A DNA stretch of 64,000 nt from contig CM077832.1 in assembly GCA_039720395.1 (NCBI GenBank), positions 19,253,850 through 19,317,849 of the forward strand, read 5' to 3'. Below the pieces are notes generated by a model. It was not told where the DNA came from and ran no database searches. It saw nothing but the letters and a program-made list of their open reading frames with translations. Positions 34,502 through 51,446 of the stretch are shown here, piece by piece. The translations under genes and the position numbers were made by a program. How positions within the stretch are numbered: the stretch's first letter is position 1; each line of letters starts with the position of its first letter. This stretch comes from Liquidambar formosana. Taxonomy: Eukaryota > Streptophyta > Magnoliopsida > Saxifragales > Altingiaceae.

Positions 34502-36169
34502 ATGTATGGTTCCCCACTCTGTGGTATAATCAAAACCGGCGCAGTGGTTAAATAAGTCTTAAAGGTATTAAATGCCTGATCACACTCCTCATCCCACATA
34601 AAATGAACTCCCTTTCGTGTTAACTTTGTCAAAGGTGTAGTAATACTAGAGAATCCTTGTACGAATCTCTTGTAGTACTCTACCAAACCAAGGAAATTAC
34701 GAATCTCAGTGATGCTTCTGGGTCATTCCTAATTCAGGATCGCCTCTACCTTCTCAGGATCAACTGAAATACCTGACTTAAACACTACATAACCAAGGAA
34801 TCTCACTTCGCACATCCAAAATTCACACTTCTCTTCTTGGCATACAATCTATGCTCTCTTAAGAACTGCAAAGCAATCCATAAATGCGTCTTGTGTTCCT
34901 CGGGAGTCTGTGAATAGATCAAAATGTCATCTATGAACACAACTATAAATTTATCAAGATAAAGATAGAAAATCCAATTCATCATATCCATAAATGCCGC
35001 AGATGCGTTGGTTAACCCAAATGGCATCACTGTAAACTCATAGTATTTATAACGAGTATTAAACGCTGTCTTTTTAACATCCTCATATCTGATTAACAAC
35101 TAATGATAACTAGATCACAGATCTATCTTAGAGAAAACACAAGACTCACTAAGTTGGTAAAATAAATCATCAATACGCGGTAGGGGATACTTATTCTTAA
35201 CTGTCACACAGTTCAACTGTCGATAATCCATACATTATCTTAGAAACCCATCTTTCTTCTTCACAAACAAAACAAGTGCTTCCCACGGAGAAATACTAGG
35301 ACGAATGAATCCTTTTCTCTTAAAGTCATTCGATTGAGTTTTCAACTCCTTCAACTCTATTGGTGCCATTTGATAAGGGTAATAGAAATAGGAGAGGTGC
35401 CAAGCTACACCTCAATGGCGAAGTCGACCTCCCTGCTTGGAGGTAAACCCAGTAGGTCATCTGGAAAGACATCTGGGAATTCCCACACTACCAGAATAAA
35501 GGTTGGATGCACCCTAACTTGTCCATCACCACGGATACTCACCAAAATAATCACATACCCTTCAAATTTAACATGAGCGATGGGTAGATCTAATACTGAA
35601 TCGAGTAAAGGAATATACCTATCCCCATAGAAAGAGAATACAACTCTCTCAGGAGAACAAAAAGTCACCTTCTTGGAGTAACAATCCATTATTGCTTGAT
35701 AGGTTGACAACCAATCCATAACCAGGATTACATCATATCTTGACATCTCTAAGATTATCAAGTCCACTGACAGTTCTTGCCCTGAGATCACTAAGCAACA
35801 CGATCTACAGATACTTGCCATCATACATGAGTTTTCAAAAAGAGTGTCCACTTCTAGTACATACCCTAAAGGCTCAGCCTTCAATCCCAATGCACTTGCA
35901 AAAGATTCAGAAATAAAAGAATGTGTGGAATTAGGATCAAATAATACTTTGGTACAAGAATTGTACACTAGAAATATACCTTCCACTACTACATTGGAAG
36001 CTTCTTCCACAGGTTGAGTTATAGTATAAGCACGTTTGCGACCATAGTCCCTTTGGTTCCTGTTTCCTCCTTGTCGAGGCTGACCTCGTTGCCCATATCC
36101 CTTGTTTAGACCGCTGTCCATACCCCTGTTGTTGGTATTGAGCTGTCTGGTCATATTCTTGTTGACCAT
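34502..36169 (-). pseudogene. Gypsy protease and reverse transcriptase (broken)
   Basis: Minus strand: the protease region reads VYNSCTKVLFDPNSTHSFIS, where the DSGA active-site loop is mutated to DPNS. The RT has [20 protein letters not shown] (after a stop), [36 protein letters not shown] (the catalytic xDD motif is intact), and VEYYKRFVQGFSS in the connection domain. It contains several stops and frame shifts and is split by the solo LTR after GEPYMI. Confidence 0.8.
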
Positions 36170-36339
36170 AATACTGTGGTGTCTAGTACTATTACTGCTG
36201 GGGATACAAATAGGACGACTGTGCTACCTGACCAGTTTGGCATTGTGGGCAGTAAGATGGTGTCTGAAACGAACCACCTATATACTGTAAAGATTCATAC
36301 TGTTGTGGTTGAGCTCCAGTCAACTGGGGACAATTAGTT

Positions 36340-36940
36340 CGAATATGGCCCCTCTGTTTACATTGATAACAAATTCTAGAATTTCTGCTACTTCCACTAT
36401 TGCTCCCACTACTCTGGCTACTAGATTACTTAAATTGTTGGCCTCTAGGGCGGAAATAGTTGAAATCTTTGGTTATTCTTCTTTTGCTCTCTTGCCTCAT
36501 TTTTAGCTTTCCAGTGCTCCTCAGCCTGTCCCCAATTAAGAGGGTTTTATCTACTATCAAGGAAAACTCATCAATCTGGTGTGGGGTCACCATTTTGCTA
36601 TTATAGGGGCTTAATCCCAACTCAAACTTCTGACAAAGTGCTGGTTCATCAGCCACCAAAGATGGCACAAAATGACACAAGTCTTGAAACTTCGTCACAT
36701 ATTCGTTAATGGTCAAATCTCCTTGCTCTAGCTTCATGAATTCTTTTATTTGTTTATTCGCAAAAGATGGTGGGTAGAATTCATTGTTAAATAATTCCTC
36801 AAAGTTCTCCCACAACATATATTCATCTTCTTTTGTGGGCTTCACTCTTTCCCACCAACTATCAGTCGTTGCATTGAGCAAATAAGTGGCAAACTCCACC
36901 TTATATTCTTTAGGTGTGTCCACAATAGTCAAGGCATTCT
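36340..36940 (-). pseudogene. Gypsy gag with zinc knuckle
   Basis: A 168-codon minus-strand frame (36932-36426) carries the retrotransposon gag domain (EYKVEFATYLLNATTDSWWE, then LTINEYVTKFQDLCHFVP). The CCHC zinc knuckle CYQCKQRGHIRTNC follows (near 36350-36390). It lacks a credible gag start in register with the knuckle frame, and stops follow, so it is degraded. Confidence 0.75.
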
Positions 36941-37441
36941 TAACCTACTTTAACCACATTTCAGCTAAGGCTAGGTTCCTATCCCCATTGTAGCTTGGAG
37001 GCTTCGTATGCATAAATGCCTTTATATGAATTTGCCTTTCTTGTAGGATCTTCTTCGAGCTAGGGCAATGGTGCTTAAGGTTGTGGCATTTGATTTTGGG
37101 CCATAGTAGCCTAAAGTCCATGTAATGCAGTAACCAACCAATTTAATATGTCAAGTAGCTCTTGCTATGGTATGTTTGCCGGAGCAAGTTGTGATTCAGC
37201 TTTAGGTTCTACCACATCCTCACCTTCCATGTTGCATTCTAAAATATAACAAGAGTTATATTCCAAACAATAATATTCTTAACGATTATTTTCCTTAAAG
37301 ATTCTAGCATTGGAAAAATTCTAATGCAATTACAAATTAATGTATCATGCCCCCCGCCCATGCACCAAGCATGACATAATGTATATATACATGAATGTAC
37401 ACACATACTATGACATAATAGCACCCATACGAACCTACTAG

Positions 37442-37456
37442 CCAACTCTGATACCA
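37442..37456 (-). promoter_or_regulatory. Primer binding site of the gypsy element
   Basis: Minus strand TGGTATCAGAGTTGG, seven bases from the 5' LTR end, complementary to tRNA initiator-Met, with two changes in the usual TGGTATCAGAGCCA. It confirms minus orientation. Confidence 0.75.
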
Positions 37457-37463
37457 ATAAAAC

Positions 37464-39022
37464 TGTCACGACCCAAAAAGGGGCTAGACGTATGTAATAT
37501 TAAAAATATTTTATTTGAAATTGGGATGGTTTTATATAAAATAAAAGTTAATTTAAATAATAATTTTTACAAAAATCCGGCATGGTCCCGTCTGTAAATA
37601 GGACATACTAAGTTATCGACTATTTTAAAAACCTGCAACATGATATAAAATAGTCCAAGTCCATCCACAATAGAGTTCAATAAGATGGCTTCAGTGTTCC
37701 ACAGAGTTCTATCATCCATACATGCATAATAAAATATATACAAACGGTCGAAATATTATACAAACAATAAAAGATAAATACATAGCATCCACACAAATAT
37801 CCACATGCAATGCATGTTATGTCCCCACGCTAGCACCGATTTGATGCCTCTACATCCTCAAAAGAATCATCATTACCTTTATTGGAATTTGCAAAAAATA
37901 TTTAAAAATGTGGTGTGAGTATAACTCAGTAGAATACATTTTTCAGAGTGTATACTAAGGTTTTTTTTTATTTATTTATAAAGCATTTAATAAATGTAAT
38001 AACAAGGTTTAACTAAATTCAAATAGATCAATAATTAAATTGAATATAGAGTTCCCATGAATTAAACTCATTCGTATAATTTGGTTATTCCATTTTATTT
38101 TATTTATTTTGATGCCACGTAACCATAAAATACAAATAATCCTCCTCGAATAAACGAGGCCCTCACTAAAAAATAAAAGGGCTATTTCTATACCCATTAA
38201 ATTCGGGGTAGAACCAACTGAACCCATAGGACCACAAGGGCAGGGCAGAACCAACTAAATCCTATATAATGCCCAAGTGACCCTCAACCATCATAATAAG
38301 CATCTTTCTGGCCATTAATTCATAAATCATCATTTTATGATTTTCCAAATTCTCACACTACCAAATAATTTCTATATTCAAATTAAAATTCAAATAATAA
38401 TTTTCTATAACCATTTTTATAAATAAATGGTAAGAAAGGGTTTCATAACACTTGTAGGAGAGCGACTCTTAATATTTTGATTACAAAAATTTAGCCCAAT
38501 AGGTTTCAAACTAACCTATTTTCACCTAAAAGCATATAAGGGGTTCTAATACCACTTGTACATAACAAAAGGGTATAAATATATCAACCCTAAGTTTTTC
38601 CTCAACTAAAATGAATTCATGAACTAACCTCATGCATGTAAAATATGCAAAAGTACGCATAAATGTTCAAACCCACATGATTTATACCCAAACCCATGTG
38701 TACAATGATCTGCATTAATGAAAAATGCATCTACCTCTTAATTAGTAGCTAAATTTTCAAATTTAAGGTGGTAGACGAGTAGATCAGGCCAAAATGCACT
38801 AGATCCAACTTTCGCGGCATCGGATCTGAGCTCATGAGTTCTCTTCCACCTCCATCGTCATTGACTTTACTTTTCAAGCACCTTCTCTCCCTTGACTTCT
38901 CTCTCGGCTGAATGGAAAGAAAAAGAGGTTAAACCCCCCTTTTAACATGCTTCCTCTTTAAAATATAAGTGGGGGGCACAAAAATAATTTCGGATTTTTT
39001 TTTTTAAAATTGGGATATTACA
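37464..39022 (-). repeat. 5' LTR of the gypsy element
   Basis: 1559 bp, minus strand TGTAATATCCC to CGTGACA. It provides the empty-site reference for the solo LTR inserted in the other LTR. Ends flanked by CTTAG (39023-39027). Confidence 0.85.
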
Positions 39023-39164
39023 CTTAGTCATAATAATCTTGTCAGATTCAAAAGATACCTTAACCCCAACCTTATCCAATAGAGAAACCGATACCAACTT
39101 GTAGCGAATGTTTACCTGGTAGATTTCCAAGATACTGCACCTCTACCAAGTAGAAACACATAAT
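39023..39164 (-). pseudogene. Copia protease-linker plus RNase H junction (rearranged)
   Basis: Minus strand reads YVFLLGRGAVSWKSTR, the end of a copia RNase H, then at about 39115 changes to RYKLVSVSLLDKVGVKVSFE and SDKIIMTK, the linker before the gag-pre-integrase. In an intact copia the linker precedes integrase and the RNase H is last; here RNase H is joined before the linker. This shows rearrangement or fusion of two elements. Confidence 0.7.
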
Positions 39165-42661
<3,497 letters not shown>

Positions 42662-43045
42662 CCGCTTGTAGATTTTGTCTCATCTGAATCAGAAATTCAG
42701 TTAGCATCACAATGCCCTTCTAAAATAGAAGGAAAACCATTATAAAATAAACCATGGTCAATAGTTCCTTTAAATATCGAAGTACTCTATACAAAACAAT
42801 CCAATGATCTCTACTAGAATTATGAGTACATCTACTTAATCTACTTACAGCATATGCAATATCAGGTCGAGTACAATTCATCAGATACATTAAACTACCA
42901 ATTATTTGAGCATACTCAGATTGTGATACATTATCTTTTTTAAATGAGAATTAGCATCATAAGGTGTAAATACAAATTTACAATTAAAGTGTCCAAACTT
43001 CTTTCAAAGTTTTTCTACATAATGTTCTAGTGAAAGAAAAATATC
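42662..43045 (-). pseudogene. Copia RT C-terminus and RNase H (part)
   Basis: From 43045 on the minus strand: IFLSLEHYVEKLLKKFGHFN (end of RT), then [52 protein letters not shown], and WISDSDETKSTSG (RNase H). It continues at 39164 across the solo LTR. The right end stops at the CACTA-like terminus 43046, so the copia was interrupted there too. Confidence 0.8.
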
Positions 43046-43340
43046 CACTACAACAAAATAAGTCTTTTACGGCATGCAAAAAACGCCATAAATGAGTATT
43101 TACGACATACGAGCACACGCCGTAGGGTGCAATACCATGGAAAGTCGAATGTTATACACGGCACACCTTGCACGCTGTAAAAACCTTTTAACGACGTGCA
43201 AAACAAGCCATGAAAAGTCTTTTATCAGCTTGCATATGTACGCTATAAATGACTTTTCACAGCTTGCATATGCATGCCATTAATAGTTTTTCATGGCTTG
43301 CATATGCATGCTATTAATGTTTTTATCTTTTAAAAAAAAA
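43046..43340 (+). mobile_element. CACTA-like terminus 1 with subterminal repeats
   Basis: It starts CACTACAACAAAATAAGTC at a breakpoint in the copia. Subterminal motifs follow in both orientations (ACGACGTGCAAAACAAGC, GCTTGCATATGCATGC, ACGGCATGCAAAAAACGCC). CACTACAA plus clustered subterminal repeats are typical of CACTA (En/Spm) elements. The opposite terminus (...TTGTAGTG) was not found in the window. Confidence 0.6.
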
Positions 43341-44647
43341 ATTTATTTATTTGAAAGTGAACAAATATATCCAAATCTCCAATCATTACATAAGCCACCA
43401 CAAATGTGTTACCTGTGCCTATCATCTATCTGCAACAATAATTCACAATATTTCAATTTTGAGTATGAAAATTCAAAATCAACTAATGCAATCACATTTC
43501 AAATTATAAATTTGACATCACAATTTTAAAAAGTTTAAAAATGATCATGCTGGAAGTGTTTACATTTCACAAAATATAAAGAATTTCACAAAATTCAAGA
43601 AATCATTATTCTATAATTAGGTACACAAATACTCTTCAATTCCATTGAATACACACAAAAATTTTCATTTCATCGAGACTTTGGTTTAGAACTGACTCCA
43701 TTCTATGAGTAGTCTTGCATCACATTTATTACATCAATTTGCCCATTTTGGTAGCCATGCCCTAATCCAACAACATAGACAAAAATCAATATCAAAATAA
43801 TGTAAAAAAATCAAAATATAATATCTTATACAGCACTCAATTTGTCATACTCTTCCAAGATGAAAAGTTACCTGTTGTGAAGAAACCAACTTCAGCTCCA
43901 TGAGAGACATTGCTCTCAAAAGATATATGAAAGGATCAACTGTGACAAAAAATTGAAAAAGGATAATGGAGCAATCTATAGACGGCGTCGCACTCAAGTT
44001 GCCACCAATCTGCATCCTAAATTATCACTCAACAAAAGAAATAAGTCGTAATCCTTTTTCTATGTAACACTAATCAATAATCATACATAAAATTAAAAGT
44101 TAAAAAATAGATAGATTTATATTTCTTCTCATGTAGGGTAGTACAATCTCTAATGGACGTGAAGCCATATTATAATGTTTCTCATAAGTGAAATTAGTAA
44201 ACAAATACAAAAACTATTGTTATCTTTGAGTTTTAACATTTTAAAGGGCTGACAATTCTTGATTTCATTATATTCGAGCACCTGTCACAAATCTGGAAAT
44301 AGAATATCTCAAATTGAATAAACAACACCTAATATAAAGAAGAAAAGGGAGGAGATGGGAGGAGACAAAGAAAGAAAGGTTTGAATTAGATACTAAAATA
44401 GCATCAAAAATCCCCATAAGCGAAACAAATGCAGTCTCCAACTTGCAAAAATAAAAGTAAAAATAAAAAATTATAATTCAAGAAGAATGTGTACAGACAA
44501 CCTATTCACAAAGTCTACTACAACAGTCCTTCACCATAGTTTTTAAGGTCATAAAGAGAATAATGAACAAAACAACCAGAAACTAACCTATTACTTTAAT
44601 GCCTAACACCAGCTATAATAATGTGTAAAAACACTAAACCAATCAAC
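43341..44647 (-). other. Probable interior of the CACTA-like element
   Basis: No recognisable domain. Possible spliced minus-strand exons are near 43930-43870 (FIYLLRAMSLMELKLVSSQ before a GT donor) and about 43780-43700 (GHGYQNGQIDVINVMQDYS and stop). The first piece has an imperfect copy near 46470-46530. Function not identified; speculative. Confidence 0.25.
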
Positions 44648-44652
44648 ATATT

Positions 44653-46353
44653 TGTAAAACCCCGAATTTTTCTTAGGCTTAATTAATTAACTATAAAATT
44701 GATTGCCTTTAGATAGATTTAAACGTATGAGTTAATTTAGGATTAATCTCGAACACATTCAACTTTGTAGCCAAACAAGGTGATTGTTTTCTAATCAATG
44801 AGTGATAGTTTTCGTATCTTAATCAAACACTAACTTTGAAGGTAATTCTAATTAGGTTAGGATTAACTTGCACCCTATATAAGAAACCTTTAGGGAGGAT
44901 TTATATTCTTTTGACTGAAAACAATATAGGGAGAGAAAAAAAGAAAAGAAAGCAAGAGAGAAGGAAAAAGAAAGGAGCTGATGCTGTTTTGTACGAATAG
45001 ACTGCCAACTTCGTGTCTGTTTACAGGTAACTTACCATCTGTTGACTGGTAACTTTACTGTGTTACCAAGATTTTCATCTCTAATCCAATGCTCCATCTC
45101 TATCACTTCTACAATCACTAAACCATCATCACCACCACTCAAAAACTCCTCCATAGCTGCTGCACAAGATCATCCAACCACCAAAACTTTCTTTGGGTTT
45201 GGGTGACAAGGAAAGCCAAAAATGGTGGTTTCTACCACTTCCACCGCCACTTCCCATGTCCACCACCACAAATTTTCTCAAACCCTACCATACACCCTTC
45301 CACAAACATCTTTCCCACAGATTTAGGGACTGATTTTGAGGGAAAATCAGTGGGTGAACATCTGCTTTTGCCTTGGGTAGCATAGGAAGTTAATACAAAA
45401 TCTGCTGCTGTTTTACTACATTCTGACTGTCAACTTCACATCTGTTGACAGTCAACTTATCTCGGATTGACTGGTAACTTTGCTGTGTTAAAAAGTAATT
45501 CAAACCTATTAATTTATAATGAGTCTATTTTAATGCCACGTTAGGGTATATATTATATTAAATATAGTAAGCATTATAAGGCCATGAGAATTAGACGTTG
45601 AATCCTTAACGCACCACTTAGCTGGAGAGACTTTTTAACTTAAGTATAATTTATTGATAAAGAATATTATTGATTTTAGGTTCTGAGTAGCGTTGGGATT
45701 GTTAGGAGTTTGATTGGTTCGTCCTAGCAGAGGATTCTAATACTGTTGAAAAATTAGTCCGTGCCAGCAGGGGATTCTAATACTATTAGTCATCAGTACT
45801 GATGTAGTGTAAAATCTCACGATGATGGGCGCCTATTGAATGTGAGTCTAGCCAGAGGAAGTACTTGTATGAACTAATGTTTATTGATTTGTATTATATC
45901 GATAAGTGATTTTAAAGTGATTTATCGAATGAATTGTTATTAAAAGTGTTTCAGTGTTATTGTTTATTGAATTGAAAGCAAGAGAATTATTTCTAAAAGT
46001 TTAAATGCCTACCGAATTGAAAGAAATGATTTATTGTGAAACCTTATCGTTTTGTTACTCATTTTTTTAAATTAATCGTGCGAATATGCTTGACCTCTTC
46101 CTATATATATTGTGTAATGTTTTCTTGCTGAGCGTTATGCTCACCCTTTATACTTTTCCTCACAGATGAATAGCTTGATGTGAGTGGCTTCCACATACGA
46201 GGAGCTAAGATGTCGACAGCTTGATCTGCTAGTTTAGTTGAAACTTTATTACAAGTTGATATTATTAAGTGTCTAGCCTATGTGGGACGTAGTCCTATGT
46301 GGGTTATGACAATCATGTCACCAAATCCAGTCTTTTGGGTTTGGGGTGTGACA
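44653..46353 (+). repeat. Solo LTR (Ty3-type), 1.7 kb
   Basis: TGTAAAACCCCGAATTTTTC at the start and GGTTTGGGGTGTGACA at the end, with exact ATATT duplications at 44648-44652 and 46354-46358. A TATA-like CTATATAAGAAACC is at 44874-44887, so plus orientation. No internal retroelement sequence, so a solo LTR; the TGTAAAACCCC start is what I recall from chromovirus LTRs. Confidence 0.85.
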
Positions 46354-46358
46354 ATATT

Positions 46359-46532
46359 AGAATAGAAAATTATGTAAAAATAATTATATCTACCAATGCT
46401 ATTGACATGTGTAACTATAAAAGCAAGAAACAAACCATATCTAATAGTTGAAAGAGTGAGTTAGTTTGAAGAAACCTAGTTTAGCCCATGAGGGACATTG
46501 CTCTTGATAGACATATTCAAGAATCAACTATG
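46359..46532. other. Sequence between two solo LTRs
   Basis: It resembles 43870-43945 (CATGAGGGACATTGCTCTTG against CATGAGAGACATTGCTCTC), so it probably belongs to the CACTA-like element interior that both solo LTRs entered. Confidence 0.4.
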
Positions 46533-46537
46533 CATAT

Positions 46538-49256
46538 TGTGTACCCCTGGAAATTGGGCCCACAAGGATTGGCAAAAGAAAATACTTGTTTAAAAAGAAA
46601 AGAAAGAAAAGGAGTCGCCACCTTAACTTTTAAAGGAGATAAAGAAAACCCTAAAAACAATTTGTTTTAAGAAAACAATTTGAATGACTCCATATTTAAA
46701 AAGGAAAGGCAAAAACAAGTCTTTTGGAAACCAAAGAAAACAGGGACTTCAGGAGGCTAAGTTATGACATGGGAAGGTTCTAGGCAAAGCCTATAGGCAC
46801 CCATGTCACCCTTTCGGTTCTCTCGGTTTATTTGGGCTAAATTAAGATATTTTCCATGCAAAAATTAGCAAATATCATCACGAGACAGCATGCATATCAT
46901 ATATTCCATTCATCCATCCATGCATAATAAGCAAGATAAAACAGAAAAAAGAAAATAAAATACAAAAACCTAGGATGCTTAGGATCCTAGAACGGACTTG
47001 AGCCTCACGAAGAGCGCCTACATACCATGCAACGAAATATATGAATCAAAGTCCACGTAGTTCGAATAGAAATAGGGTTAAATCCTAATATAAACCCTAT
47101 GGTAAAAACCCTAGGTTTCCTTATTTGAAAGAGAATTGAATGTGATAGATAAATCAAGTTTGAATTTAGAAAGAATTCCACAAGAAGGAAACTTTGATAA
47201 AGACCAGAATTTTACTGGTTAAGGAAACCTTTGATTAAAACCATAAACTCATATTAAAAATTAACCCTAGGAGGGAGAAGGAAAGAGTTAGGAAGAGAGG
47301 TGAATTAGGGCACCTTCACACCCACTTACCTGAGCGCAATAGCTCCAAGCATTAGCAATTTCAAGCAATGGCAGCCCTATTTGCCATAGGACAATTACCA
47401 TACCTATTTGCATCCTTACACGTGCTCAAAATCATGCAAACACAATGATATATAAATCTGGATAGAATAGTACTAAGACTTAAAATCATCCACTAAACAT
47501 GCTAACATCACAAACAACGAATGAATATAAGCTCTAACACAATCCTAGAACCATATCATGCATAAAAACCCTAGAAATCAACTAACATGCATGCAAAAAT
47601 ATCATAGTTATTCTATATATAAAACATATACAGCAACTATGAAGAAAAAAATCAATAAAAAGCTTAAACAAACATGCTGTATGAAACTAACCTAAAACAA
47701 GGACACTAAAACCCTAAACTCAAAAACATGCTTAAAAACACAAAACAAACTCTAAACATGCTAAACTCAAACTAAACAGAACTTAAATCATGCATATTAA
47801 CTAACTAAAGCTAATAGAACATGATAAAAATCCTAACTTTAACATGCAATGACACTATTCTAAAACAAGGACAACAGAAGCACTAGAATCACAACTATGC
47901 ATTAAGACCTATGAACTAACTCTAAAACATGCAAAACTCATCATGAACATCATTATTATCACATGTATTAACTAATAGAAACCTCAATCTATGGTGAAAA
48001 TCATAAACATTGCATGCAATAAAGCTAACCTAAGAGAGAACCCTAATTTAAGCTTGAATAAAATAGAAGATTACCTTGAGAAGTGCTTCCTTATTGCTGT
48101 AGAGACTCTCCTCTTGACTTATGGATGACTTGAATCAAGCTCTCTTCAAGGCTACAGTAGGTCCTCTAGCTCTCCTTCAAGTCTCTCTCTCTTATTCTCT
48201 CTCAAACACTCAAGTTTTAATGCATAAAGTAGCTCCCTTTGTGCTAGGAGCATAGGGGATATTTATAGACTTCAATTAAGATTAACCAATGGCTAGGATT
48301 AAAACTCTAAAAATTAATCCAAGGGCTATTAGAGACCCCCTTAGGGCTTAAGTAGCTCAGGAGTTATAAAAAATTAGAAGGAAACTCATCCAAAAGAGCC
48401 TAAATACGTCAAAATAGGCAAGAAGTCCGTTTTAGCAAGGAGTTAGAGTGAAAATAGGAAAGTGGTCTCGGGTGACCACCAAGGCCTGGGCGGCTAGCCA
48501 CCTAGGCCTAGGCAGCTAGCCGCCTGGGGCTGGGTGGTCACCGGAGCCCACTCCGGATTTTTGCCTATTTTTTACTCCTAGTCCTTTTAGAAGTGTTTCA
48601 AGGGACAAATTAAGTCCGATTTTGATGAAACAAAAGCCAAAACGACTGTGTTTCAATGAGAAATACATATTTGAACATTTTAGGGTGAAAACCACTAACC
48701 ATGGGGGCATGGTTAGGTTTGACAAAGGCGGTTAACCGCTATACTCTACCTTTGCAAAGCATAGGCATGCACATAGGATCAAACCAAATGCTTTCCATAT
48801 CAAAATTAAACTTTCTAAAACACTTTTGGGGATAAAATGATGACTAATTAAAGTCCATTTGAAAAGATTTGATTGGCAATTGTGAGTCAATTTAAGCTAA
48901 CCCAAGGGAGGGTCAATTAACCAACTTGAATTACATCGAGCCATTTTAATCCTGAGCCATTGATTCATCAAATTGAAACTAGAAATACCTCATATGCACC
49001 CATATGAACTCCAATTGACAATTTGGAGATCATTTCAAGGTCAAATGAAAAGTTTGGGACTTAAAAGACGATTATGCCCCTCAAGTTACAAAAGCTCTTA
49101 TTATCCCTCAAGATTAACTCCGAATTGAACCAAAATTCATACCTATTGTCCTTATGATTCTAGAAAACTAATGCAAGTGACTAGACTCAAAAACAAAACA
49201 AAAACATGCATGAAATGATGAGCCCTAATAAGGTGGTGCAAAAATAGGGTGTGACA
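46538..49256 (-). repeat. Solo LTR (family A), reference copy
   Basis: 2719 bp, minus strand TGTCACACCC...GGGGTACACA, with exact CATAT duplications at 46533-46537 and 49257-49261. Blocks used to recognise other members: GGAGTCGCCACC (46611-46622), TATGACATGGGAAGG and CACCCATGTCACCC, GTCCACGTAGTTCGAA (near 47051), and the GGTGACCACC...CCTAGGC part near 48470-48540. TATA-like TATAAATATCCCC on the minus strand near 48250. Confidence 0.85.
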
Positions 49257-49261
49257 CATAT

Positions 49262-50633
49262 GTTCTTTTTGGCTCTATCACGACAACCCCTTCAACCTAA
49301 ACCAAATCAATCCTTCCTAGAGCATTGATTAGTAGTCTTTTCATATGACCAAAATATCCTAGCTGTCTATAATAAATAATTAATTAATAGAGTGTCGAAA
49401 ATCACAAGTTTCATAAAGTTGGTTGAGTTTAGACATGTTTCCCATCAAAATAAAGATTTTTTTTTTCTTGAAATTGGAAATTTCATGGGGAAAAAAAAAA
49501 TCAGCTAGAAGGAGAGATGAAAAAAGGGGAATTACAATAGAGTTCCAAAACTGAGAACACAACCCACAACTTCCATCATTTTCTTGAATAGATTAACCTT
49601 CAAGTTGACAATATAAAGAACTTACCCTTACACATTGTTGATGTGGCAAGCATATAAGAATAGTCTTTCTCCTAATTTTATACTAACTAAAATCTTCTTG
49701 CGCATCAGTATGAAAAACATATACAAAACATTTCTTAGAGATAGAATAGATGTGTAACCTTTGATTAAAATTCAAAAATTGTATAAGCATATCTTGATTA
49801 TAGAACCAAACTTTCCAAAATTGTACAAGTGGTATATATTAGTTTAGTCATTAGCTAAGCACCAACACAGCCAATGTACATTCCCTCATATTATAACAAA
49901 TATCTACAATAGAAAGGTGGAAAGTCTTACGTACCACCACTATGCTCTTTCCTTCTCGAGCATTATAGGCATATTTTGATTAAGAATATATTCATTATTA
50001 GCTTGATTAATATATTGGTATATATTAGTTTAGTCATTAGCTAAGCATATCTTCATTAAGAAGTTCCATCATTGCATTTAGATTTAGACCTTCTAAGATC
50101 AAGATATAATAGAGTCGTAACTCTAGATTTTGAGATGAGAATGAAAGTAAGTCAAATAGGAGTAAGAGATTGCACCAAAAGAATAGAAAACCAAACACAA
50201 TAAGGGCAGTAAATAAACCATTTCCATCAACAAAGTATAAGACTGCAACATAACAGAATCAATAAGGTAAGATTAGCTAAAAAAGATAAGGAGGGGAAGG
50301 AAGTTCAACTAATTCAACACGATCACTATTACTCTGTTTTCTTTTCTTTTTTTCTTAACATTTCCTCAAAATTTGACAAAAGAAGATCAACAAATATATC
50401 CAGCCTGTGATGCAAAAAAAATCTTGTTAGAGTTGTAGATAATGCACAGAACAACAATGTGTGCAAATCAATTTTTCTAATTAGCTATATATATACTGTA
50501 GAACTGAATACTGACAACTTGATTACATTGACAAAAACTCTAAAAGAATGCAAAGAAGCCCCCAACCATTAGAGATTGTACAAAACAAAGCACATTAGGA
50601 AGGTAATTTATCAACTCTAGGACTAGGTAGGAC
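49262..50633. other. Gene-free AT-rich stretch, possibly TE interior
   Basis: No coding match. A short direct duplication GGTATATATTAGTTTAGTCATTAGCTAAGC occurs near 49830 and 50012 (about 30 bp; first 18 bases GGTATATATTAGTTTAGT). Confidence 0.35.
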
Positions 50634-51405
50634 TACAACAAAAACACTCTATTGCAACGAAAATTATTGCAACAACGCAGGATATAGTGGTAATATCCTG
50701 CGTATTGCAACAATAAAATTTTTGTCGTTGCAATAAATACTTAAAAGAGGCCACATTCTCCCACCAAATGGGAGGAGGTTGGCACCATGTGCTATTGCAT
50801 CAATAGGTATTTTTGCAATAACATATTGCATCGAGTACGTTTGTTGCAATAACATATTGCATCGAGTTCCTTTGTTGCAATAAAGCGTGACTGTATTGCA
50901 TCAATAATTATTGTTGCAATAGGGTCCTTGCATCGAGTATGTTTGTTGCAATAGGCTATTGCATCAAACAATATTGTTGCAATAGGGTCCTATGTGTAGG
51001 TGTACTCACAACATGTGCTATTGCATCAAAAACCGGTGTTGCAATAACATATTGCATCGAACAAGTTTGTTGCAATAACCTATTGCATCAACTGGAGGTT
51101 GCAATATGATATTGCATCGGCAATTCTCGTTGCAATAGACACTTAAATTATCCCACCATCTCCCGCGAAAATGAAAGGTCGACGCCATGTGCTATTGCTA
51201 CAATAAGTATTGTTGCAATAACATATTGCATTGTGTAGGTTTGCTGCAATAGCTTATTACATCGACTAATTTGGTGGCAATAGAGCACAACTATATGCAA
51301 TACAATATTGCATCGAGAATTGTTGTTGCAATAGGGTATTGCATCGGTTCCTGTTGTTGCAATAGAGTGGACCTTTATTCCCACAAGCAATTTGTTGCAA
51401 TAGGG

Positions 51406-51446
<41 letters not shown>

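Larger units (their letters stand above)
27189..39022 (-). mobile_element. Ty3/gypsy chromovirus-like retrotransposon (decayed, nested)
   Basis: A complete element in outline, minus oriented: 5' LTR 37464-39022, PBS 37442-37456, gag-pol in broken frames, PPT 29717-29729 and 3' LTR 27189-29716. It is flanked by CTTAG at 27184-27188 and 39023-39027, an exact 5-bp target duplication. The gag-pol order (gag, CCHC, protease, RT, RNase H, integrase, chromodomain-like C-terminus) is that of Tekay/Del-type chromoviruses. It is inserted in a copia element. Two solo LTRs (28463-29412 and 31655-34496) are inserted into it. Confidence 0.85.
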